20,462 bases of DNA from Pigoraptor vietnamica (lineage: Eukaryota > Opisthokonta > Filasterea). Location: contig CALSCQ010000262.1 of the NCBI GenBank assembly GCA_943704525.1, positions 1-20,462 on the forward strand, written 5' to 3'. Under the pieces are notes generated by a model. The model saw only the letters and a program-made list of their open reading frames with translations. It had not been told where the DNA came from and made no database searches. Of this stretch, positions 10,401 to 20,462 are shown in pieces (the stretch's first letter is position 1; each line of letters starts with the position of its first letter). Both the position numbers and the translations under genes were made by a program.

Positions 10401-12472
10401 GCACCTGAGCGCGGCGGGCGTGTCGAGCGACGAGGCCTTGGGCCAACTGGAAAACGCCATGCGCTCCACGCGCATGCGTGCATCCAGCGGTGACCTCCCG
10501 TTACGCAGCTCCAAGTCCCCTGCCCCGAAGACCGTGTCGTCGTCATCGTCCGGCCGCGGGGGCGCGACGTCGAGCAGCCTGATTTCGCGCGATCTTGCCA
10601 TGAAGCTCGCGCTGTCGTCGCGCGAAGAGGCGTCGAAGCGAATCGCGCGGTCCGCGCGTATGAGCCGCTTCACGCTTCGCTTTCAGGAGGCGCAGGTGGA
10701 GCGCGCGTTTCGCATGAACGGCGTGCTGCACTCGCGGCGGATGACGGCGCTGTACTTTGCGGTCGCGTGGGCGCTCATGTTGGCCCTGTGCGGCGTGGAC
10801 GTCGTCAGCCGCTCGAGCGCACCGTACAACAATGCCTCGTCGGCCGTTCGCTTCGCGGTGACGCGTGCTGCGGTGGCGACCGTGACGCTCATGCTCTGCG
10901 GGCTGTACGTGCTGCTTGGGCCGGGGCGGATGCGCGCCGAGGTCTCGCCGTCGGACGATCCCCTGCAGCAGCGGGAGCGGCATCGGGTCATGTCAGCGCG
11001 CGAGAGCCAGCCTGTGTGCATCGTCTTTCTCACGGTGTACATATCGCTCCTCCTAGGGCTCGAGTGGGGCAACGGCGCGCTGGGCGGCAGCGTGCTGTGT
11101 GGGATGGACGTTGCGCTGCTGTACGTCGACTGTCTGCTGCTGGGCATGCCATCGATGCTCGTGCGGTCGTTCCTCGGGTTCGCCGCGGCGTATACCGGCT
11201 TTGTGATCGTCGTACTTGCCGTCGGGACGACGTCGCTGAACCTCGCGTCCGCGCTCCTGTGCATGGGGTGCCTGTTCGTCGCCGGGCTGACGCACTACGT
11301 CTCCGAGCGACGAAGGCGGCGCCAGTTCTCGCTGGATATGCAGACTGTCGACCGTGAATTCCGCATTCGCGCCGAGAAGCGCGTCGGTGAACAGCTTCTC
11401 TTCAACATTCTCCCCGCGAGCATCGCCCGCCTGCTTGCCGAGAATTCCCAGGTGTGTGTCGGGTGGCTCGGTTTGCGCCATGCACGTATGTGTGGTTATG
11501 AGGCGGTATGCGATGAGTCAGAGATTGTATGTGCCCGAAAATTGAGTGTGCGAGTGCATTTATCGTTTCCCTCGTCTCCATCCGCAGTCGAACACTGCGC
11601 GCTCGTTCAGTGCGGTGACGGTGCTTGCGATGGACATCGCGGGCTTTACTGCGCTTTCGTCCATGCTGAGTGCGCGCGAAGTGGTCGATCTACTCAACAA
11701 CATATTCAACCGCTTCGATCAGAAAGTGAAGGAGCGCCCAGCGATCGAGAAGATTGCGACGATCGGTGAGTGCGCGTGCACGCGCGTGTTTGCTCTCAGA
11801 CGTGCGCGTGAGCCGGACTGGTTTGAATGCGAGCGTGCAGGAGGCGCTGTTCTCACGCGTGCTTTATCGTCAGGCGATGCCTACATCGCGGCGAGCGGCG
11901 TCCCAGAGCCGTACGAGGACCACGTGTTCGAGACGTGCAGCCTCGGCGTCGAAATGCTGCACGCGGTCGTCGAGTACAACGACGAGCACCTCACGACGGT
12001 CCCCGTGCGCATCCGAATCGGCATCCACTCTGGCAGCTGCATTGCGGGCATTCTCGGCGGGAAGGTGCGCGTCACGTGCCGCGCTCTTTCTGTGCAAATC
12101 TCCCCTCTCGTCCCCGTGGTGGACGCTGCCACTCAATTGTCCTGCATTGCGGCCAGCCCTTCCCTACCGAACCATTTTGTCCCTCCCCCCCTCTCGCCCA
12201 CCCCGCCTCACGTTGCGTCACAATGCACGCAGGTCCGCTTCAAGTACGACCTGTACGGCGACGCCGTTCACGTTGCGCAGACGCTTGAGCAGACGGGCGT
12301 GCCAGGGTGCATCCACATTACGAACGAGACGCTGGCCCTCCTCGACCCGATGCGCCTGCTATCCACGCATCAGTTTACCGTCGACGAGCGCATGGAGCCG
12401 ATCGCAGTGCATTCGCACGGCATTGAGAGGGTCGTGCGGACGTCGCTCTTGCACCACATCATCCAAGACTGA
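7489..12472 (+). CDS. 12-TM class III adenylyl cyclase with inverted catalytic halves
   Basis: Exons 7489-11451, 11588-11765, 11874-12064 and 12233-12472 join to 1523 aa. Order: Ser-rich cytosolic N-terminus (1-195); six hydrophobic segments (about 200-368); helical linker (368-410); cyclase domain 1 (about 445-625); Ser/Pro/Ala-rich loop (625-1080); six more hydrophobic segments (1085-1273); helical linker; cyclase domain 2 (1328 to near the end). Domain 1 lacks both metal aspartates (E456 and P500 instead) but has the base-recognition pair K496/D563, transition-state N570 and R574, and the FKGKG loop (610-614). Domain 2 has the metal aspartates D1337 (AMDIAGFT) and D1382 (IGDAY), but A1378, H1457 and T1461 where base and transition-state residues would be. 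One composite active site is therefore expected, making cAMP from ATP; Lys/Asp rather than Glu/Cys argues against cGMP. The layout (6TM-cyclase-6TM-cyclase) is that of animal membrane adenylyl cyclases, but the half-site order is reversed. Intron phases 0, 1 and 0 join family-consistent sequence. Confidence 0.9.
11452..11587 (+). other. cyclase intron 1
   Basis: Donor CAG|GTGTGTGTC and acceptor CATCCGCAG|TCG, 136 nt, phase 0. Removing it joins the helical linker LLAENSQ to the second cyclase domain (SFSAVTVLAMDIAGFT). It contains no in-frame stop, but its length is not a multiple of three, so retention would shift the frame and end the protein near 11769. Confidence 0.85.
11766..11873 (+). 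other. cyclase intron 2 (3n, open)
   Basis: Donor ATCG|GTGAGTGCG and acceptor ATCGTCAG|GCGATGCC, 108 nt, phase 1. Splicing rebuilds the family motif KIATIGDAYIAASG. The intron is a multiple of three and free of in-frame stops, so a retained form would carry 36 extra residues immediately before the metal-binding D1382. Confidence 0.9.
12065..12232 (+). other. cyclase intron 3 (3n, open)
   Basis: Donor GGGAAG|GTGCGCGTC and acceptor TGCACGCAG|GTCCGC, 168 nt, phase 0. A pyrimidine-rich tract (about 12165-12215) precedes the acceptor. Splicing rebuilds GGKVRFKYDLYGDAV. It is a multiple of three and stop-free, so retention would insert 56 residues without a frame change. Confidence 0.9.
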
Positions 12473-12831
12473 GGGACGGTTTCGCGGAATCGGATACTGT
12501 GCTGTGAAAGCAGTTTGTGACGACTGGGGACGAGTGCGTGCGCGTGCGCGTGCTTGCGAGAACCGACTAAGTCTTGGTTCGTCGGGGTGGCCTGTTTCCC
12601 AAAAACTATTTTGCTTCGCTGCGTCGTGCGCTGGACTCACGACACTGCGTGGCTCGTATTTACACACTCTAAAGGCGCCTGTGGTATGCTTGTAAACTTG
12701 TATCATTGAATGTTATGAAGTTCACACTTGCTGTGGCTGATTCGAGTTGCAGTCTGCTGTCACCCCAACGTGCGCCGGGCACTGAATTGACTCGCCGCCC
12801 CGCACTGGCCATTAGTTTGTGCGGAGAGCGC
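12473..12831. other. convergent intergenic region (two 3' flanks)
   Basis: This 359-bp interval lies between the stop of the cyclase (12470-12472, plus) and the stop of the secreted protein gene (12832-12834, minus). No AATAAA, hairpin or coding segment is obvious. A TGTAAAC at 12691-12697 is the only element resembling a known polyadenylation variant, and I do not rely on it. It presumably holds the 3' UTRs of both genes. Confidence 0.6.
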
Positions 12832-13762
12832 TCAGAACGGGCTGAAGTCGCACTTGGACGCCGCGCACGACGCCGGGTGCGCGAACCAGAAGGGATCCTG
12901 CGGCCCCGCGACGAAGTCGTTGTAGAAGTCCCACACGACCGTGTCGACGGGATCGACGAAGCGCACGTGCGTGTTGTCGCCCACCCTGCAGAGGCGAAGG
13001 TAAGCGACACACCCGTTGGAACAGGCACAGTGCAGAGAGAAGGCCGCTGCCACGTGCTCTGCAAGACACGCGGAACCCACCTGTCCCACAGCTTGAAGTC
13101 GCCCTTCGCAAACACCCACGCATCCACAGGCGCGCCATCGGCAGACGTCGCCACCTTGATCGTGTCGTTGCCCACGTAGCTCCAGTCCATAAAATGCGTG
13201 GGGGGGATGGGGTAGATGCCGGTCGCAAATGTGCAGCACGTGAAGGAGCGCGGGAAGTAGTAGAAGACATTGCCGTCCCCGGCGAAGAGGATGGTGCACG
13301 GGCGGTCGGCGACGGCGGGGTTGGGGCACAAATCGTGGAAGACCGCCTGCGCCTTCTTGTCCCAGTCGTAGAACATGGTCGCCTTCGAGCGGGTAAAGTG
13401 GCCGGGGAGCTCGATCAGGAACGTCCCATTGAAGCCGTTTGGCATCAGGTCGGGTTGCGGGGGAACGAACGAGGCAGCACACGCGACGGCGCCTGTGACA
13501 AGGACGGAGTAAGGGATGAGTGGCCTGCATTGCCTCGCCCCTTTCAATGGGAGCGAGAGCGGCGAAAAATCGCGAAAAGCCAAGGTGCGATGTGCGTATG
13601 TGGGGCAGCACACGGGGAAGTGCGAGTGTGCGTATATGGGGCAGCACACGGGGACGAAAGTGCGAGTGTGCCTTTTGGGGGAGCACACACAAAACTGAGT
13701 GCAATATTGCACCCACCAAGGAGGGCAGTGAAGGCCAGCACGGCCGCCACCCGACACGCCAT
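12832..13762 (-). CDS. small secreted cysteine-containing protein, unknown function
   Basis: Three exons read downward (13762-13717, 13492-13081, 12985-12832) and join to 203 aa. Exon 1 ends CTTG|GTGGGT (phase 1) and exon 2 starts after GTCACAG; together they make a textbook signal peptide (MACRVAAVLAFTALLGAVAC, cleavage near residue 22). Intron 2 (donor GACAG|GTGGGT, acceptor CTCTGCAG) restores KLWDRVGDNTHVRF. The mature part of about 180 residues has six cysteines, enough for three disulfides. It is rich in Phe/Trp/Asp turns (FYDWDKKAQ, FMDWSYVGND, VVWDFYNDFV, PFWFAHPASC) with alternating hydrophobic residues, so a beta-rich globular fold is likely. There is no membrane segment or GPI-type tail. 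I do not recognise the family with confidence; spacing of the YDW, DW...G and C...C elements faintly recalls ependymin-related/LolA-type lipid-binding proteins, which is only a guess. It is divergent from the receptor kinase and convergent with the cyclase. Confidence 0.75.
12986..13080 (-). other. intron 2 of the secreted-protein gene
   Basis: 95 nt, donor GACAG|GTGGGTTCC, acceptor TTCGCCTCTGCAG|GGTGGG, phase 2. A CTTAC branch-like element precedes a pyrimidine-rich acceptor. Reading through it would shift the downstream frame into low-complexity Arg/Ser sequence, whereas splicing keeps the hydrophobic pattern. Confidence 0.85.
13493..13716 (-). repeat. intron 1 of the secreted-protein gene with three 36-40-bp tandem repeats
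   Basis: The 224-nt intron (GTGGGTGC...TGTCACAG) contains three head-to-tail copies, roughly 13584-13620, 13621-13660 and 13661-13695, of a unit that on the + strand includes tgcgtatrtggggcagcacacgg. Copies 1 and 2 are nearly identical and copy 3 is diverged. Assigning this as intron rather than coding rests on the clean signal-peptide join and on the repeat content. Confidence 0.75.
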
Positions 13763-13829
13763 TGTGCCACGAACAGCTGCGTCCAACGCAGCGCCGTTCC
13801 TTACGGTCGGCTGGCAACGACGCACAACA

Positions 13830-13845
13830 TAAAGTGCGGACTTTA
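13830..13845. repeat. short perfect inverted repeat TAAAGT-gcgg-ACTTTA
   Basis: Six-base arms around a four-base centre lie 68 bp upstream of the secreted-protein start codon. This could be an operator-like site or chance. Confidence 0.35.
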
Positions 13846-13871
13846 GTGTTGAGTGTGTTGCGATTACTGGC

Positions 13872-13884
13872 TGACGTAACCAAT
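13872..13884. promoter_or_regulatory. CRE/bZIP-like TGACGTAA abutting a CCAAT box
   Basis: TGACGTAA (13872-13879) is immediately followed by CCAAT (13880-13884). The site is 110 bp upstream of the minus-strand ATG at 13762 and 350 bp upstream of the plus-strand ATG at 14234. Both elements are standard eukaryotic promoter motifs (bZIP and NF-Y types); use here is inferred. Confidence 0.4.
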
Positions 13885-14233
13885 CATCCGGGGTGCTGTG
13901 CGAATGCTGTCCGGACACCTACACCCTAGCAACGCCCGGAGTACCTCCTCGGACTCAATGCAATTGGACGCTATTTCTCCTCCCTATTCGGCCAAATTAA
14001 ATTTTCATGCCCCCCATTTGTATGGAAAATGTATTGAATTTCCAAACTGTAATAATCCAAATGCCGGTGCGCCCATTTATCCACGACTGTCCCTGCGCCC
14101 CGAAATGCCCGGCACTCGCACTGCTGAAAACCACCATCCATTGGCGTCGATGTGTGTCGCCGGCGTGTGCGCAAGGGGTTCAAAAAGGCGCGCGCCTCTC
14201 GATAGCACCGGTCGTTGTCCATTTCGCCTGGAG

Positions 14234-19273
<5,040 letters not shown>

Positions 19274-19739
19274 CCGGCGGGGAACAATTCCTCAGTAACC
19301 AGCGCGGCGGATGCGTCTTCCTATCCTGACCTACCACGGCCGCTGCGCAACGGGACCACCGCCCGCTGTTCTCCAGTGCCGTGGTGCCGAGTGCCCGACA
19401 GCAGCTGATGTGCGTGCTGGCTTGACAGCCCATGTCACTCAGTGCATGGCGGCCGATTCCCTATGTATTCCCCTCCCATTTCTGCAACAATTAAAGTGGG
19501 CTTACAGCGTCATCCAAAATCAGACATTGCCACGCGAGTCGGCGGTCGTGCAAGGCGACCCAGCCGTTGGAAATGCGAGGTGGAAACCGGAGCCAGTCTG
19601 TGATTGGACTCGCAGAGTCCCACCAAAACTTAATTCAGGCAGCCTGGCGTGCTTGCGCGGCTGCCGACGGCACGCTCGCGCTGGTTGACGGGTGCGCGGA
19701 TGCACCGCCGCGGTTACCCGCGTGCCGAGCGATACCATG
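19274..19739. other. 3' flank of the receptor-kinase gene, no gene seen
   Basis: Open frames here are short, lack family-like sequence and show no splice continuity. ATTAAA at 19490-19495, about 217 bp past the stop codon, is a possible polyadenylation signal for the receptor kinase. Confidence 0.5.
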
Positions 19740-19806
19740 CACCTTTTTAGGGACTGCTGTACCGCCTTTGCTGTACCGGAAAATTCTTACCTCCCAAATA
19801 AGGCAA

Positions 19807-19822
19807 TTTGCTGTACAGCAAA
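19807..19822. repeat. 16-bp perfect palindrome TTTGCTGTACAGCAAA
   Basis: This is the best-conserved unit of the island. A 12-bp version (TGCTGTACAGCA) recurs at 20000-20011. Confidence 0.9.
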
Positions 19823-19909
19823 ATTTTTACCCCCCATAAAAGGAAATTTGCTGTACCGCACCTTCATTTTGCTGCAAAAGTACAGCAAAAATGGGGGAAA
19901 TTTTGCTGT
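19815..19909. repeat. imperfect inverted repeat (hairpin-capable) inside the AT-rich island
   Basis: The left arm 19815-19837 and right arm 19891-19909 pair over 12 plus 7 bp. The single interruption is a four-base bulge (ttac) in the left arm. The loop is 53 bases and contains a further unit copy. Confidence 0.8.
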
Positions 19910-20040
19910 GCCTGTCAATTTATTGCTGTACACCAATGGTAACCTTGCTGTACAGTAGAGAAAAATTCTTAAGTATTGGCCTCATTATATCGGAATTCCT
20001 GCTGTACAGCAAAAGTTTTACGATTTCTGTGTTGCTGCAC

Positions 20041-20462
20041 CGGCACGGCGCAGTTCTCGGCGTGCACTCGAGTGGTACGTTTTTTCACGTTCACTTGCGG
20101 CTGAGTTCCGAATGAGCGACCGCAAGACCTCCGCAGGCCCAGCCGGTACCGCGCTGTCGTCGCAGTGGTGCGATGCGCGCCGCCGCATCGCTTTTGCATG
20201 CTCGGCACGCCTGCGCGTCTGAATAACTGCGCACTTTCAGTCATTGTGATGGAGCGCGAGCGCCTGAACTCGACCAGTGGCCTGCATTGCCACAAACGTT
20301 CGTGCGTGGCTTCAAGTGAACTCGTCAGTTATTATCGGGGTTGCGCACTCGTGCATCTCGCCGTGCTCCGTGTGGCGCTGTGCGCTTGTTGTCAGCTCGT
20401 GTGTGCGCTGCCGGCAGGGTGTGTGACACTGTGTGGCGTGTCTGGTGCTGCGCTCGCGTGTG
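20041..20462. other. GC-rich right end, no supported gene
   Basis: An ATG at 20112 opens a 36-codon frame with a possible donor at 20168 (CAGTG|GTGCGATG) and an acceptor ending at 20240 (CTTTCAG). The spliced product would still be only about 45 residues with no recognisable feature. A first exon of a gene running off the right edge is possible but unsupported. Confidence 0.3.

Larger units (their letters stand above)
13763..14233. promoter_or_regulatory. divergent promoter region between secreted-protein and receptor-kinase genes
   Basis: This 471-bp interval lies between divergent start codons. It contains a fused TGACGTAA/CCAAT element (13872-13884), a 6-bp inverted repeat (13830-13845) and an AT-rich stretch (about 13985-14060) that contrasts with the GC-rich surroundings. 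No separate gene is seen. The reading frame of the receptor is open upstream of 14234 but holds no signal peptide there. Confidence 0.6.
19740..20040. repeat. AT-rich island of repeated TGCTGTACAGCA-like units
   Basis: At least nine recognisable copies of TGCTGTAC(A/C)(G/C) or a close variant start at 19755, 19769, 19809, 19849, 19904, 19924, 19946, 20000 and 20033, plus an inverted TACAGCAAAA at 19881. Three successive copies are exactly 40 bp apart (19769, 19809, 19849). The core is palindromic; flanks are often AAAATTCTTACC or similar. Base composition is visibly AT-rich against a GC-rich background. There are no target-site duplications or open reading frame to mark a standard transposon. 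Confidence 0.85.

Noticed and set aside
12685-12700. TGTAA polyadenylation signal
   Set aside because: It is seen once and not found at a matching place after the receptor kinase, so it cannot be called a rule of this genome.
12669-13883. Single unspliced 404-aa protein on the minus strand
   Set aside because: Its N-terminal third contains tandem repeat peptide from intron 1 and its C-terminal third is frame-shifted Arg/Ser sequence; splicing yields a signal peptide and a coherent protein ending at 12832.
19660-19740. tRNA-like GC-rich fold
   Set aside because: No T-loop GTTCRA or correctly spaced arms were found.
20112-20321. Small two-exon gene starting at ATG 20112
   Set aside because: The product would be about 45 residues with no recognisable features, and the splice sites could be chance.

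Overview
The window is nuclear DNA of a GC-rich, free-living-type eukaryotic microbe. The evidence is spliceosomal introns with GT(G/A)NGT donors, CAG acceptors and several CTRAC-type branch sites, secretory signal peptides, EGF-like modules, a TKL-type kinase and a 12-membrane-segment class III cyclase. Gene density is high, with about 470 bp between divergent genes. An amoebozoan, apusomonad or similar heterotrophic protist would fit, but I cannot name the species.

Layout. 1-319: GT/CA-rich 12-bp minisatellite, open at the left edge. 313-7011 (-): intronless 6.7-kb exon of a giant secreted/surface right-handed beta-helix protein, probably continuing left of the window after its membrane segment. 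7012-7488: shared divergent promoter. 7489-12472 (+): four-exon, 1523-aa membrane cyclase with two catalytic domains in inverted order and adenylyl-type purine residues. 12473-12831: convergent 3' flanks. 12832-13762 (-): three-exon, 203-aa secreted protein of unknown function. 13763-14233: second divergent promoter. 14234-19273 (+): twelve-exon, 951-aa receptor kinase with an mGluR-like Venus-flytrap domain, two EGF-like modules, one membrane helix and a TKL-type kinase. Several of its introns are filled with microsatellites. 19274-20462: no convincing gene. It holds an AT-rich island (about 19740-20040) built of repeated, partly palindromic TGCTGTACAGCA-like units.

The genes look like a cell-surface and signalling neighbourhood: a large adhesin-like surface protein, a cAMP-producing enzyme, a small secreted protein and a putative amino-acid-sensing receptor kinase. 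Joint function is inference only. The strongest points are (1) the receptor's flytrap keeps the mGluR residues that hold the alpha-amino-acid moiety, on a kinase with Ser/Thr-type rather than Tyr-type motifs; (2) the cyclase splits its single active site so that the N-terminal domain carries the base and transition-state residues and the C-terminal domain carries the metal aspartates, the reverse of animal membrane adenylyl cyclases; (3) the exon encoding the kinase activation segment is phase-symmetric and sits between two microsatellite-packed introns. All exon joins were made by eye from splice consensus, phase and protein-family continuity.
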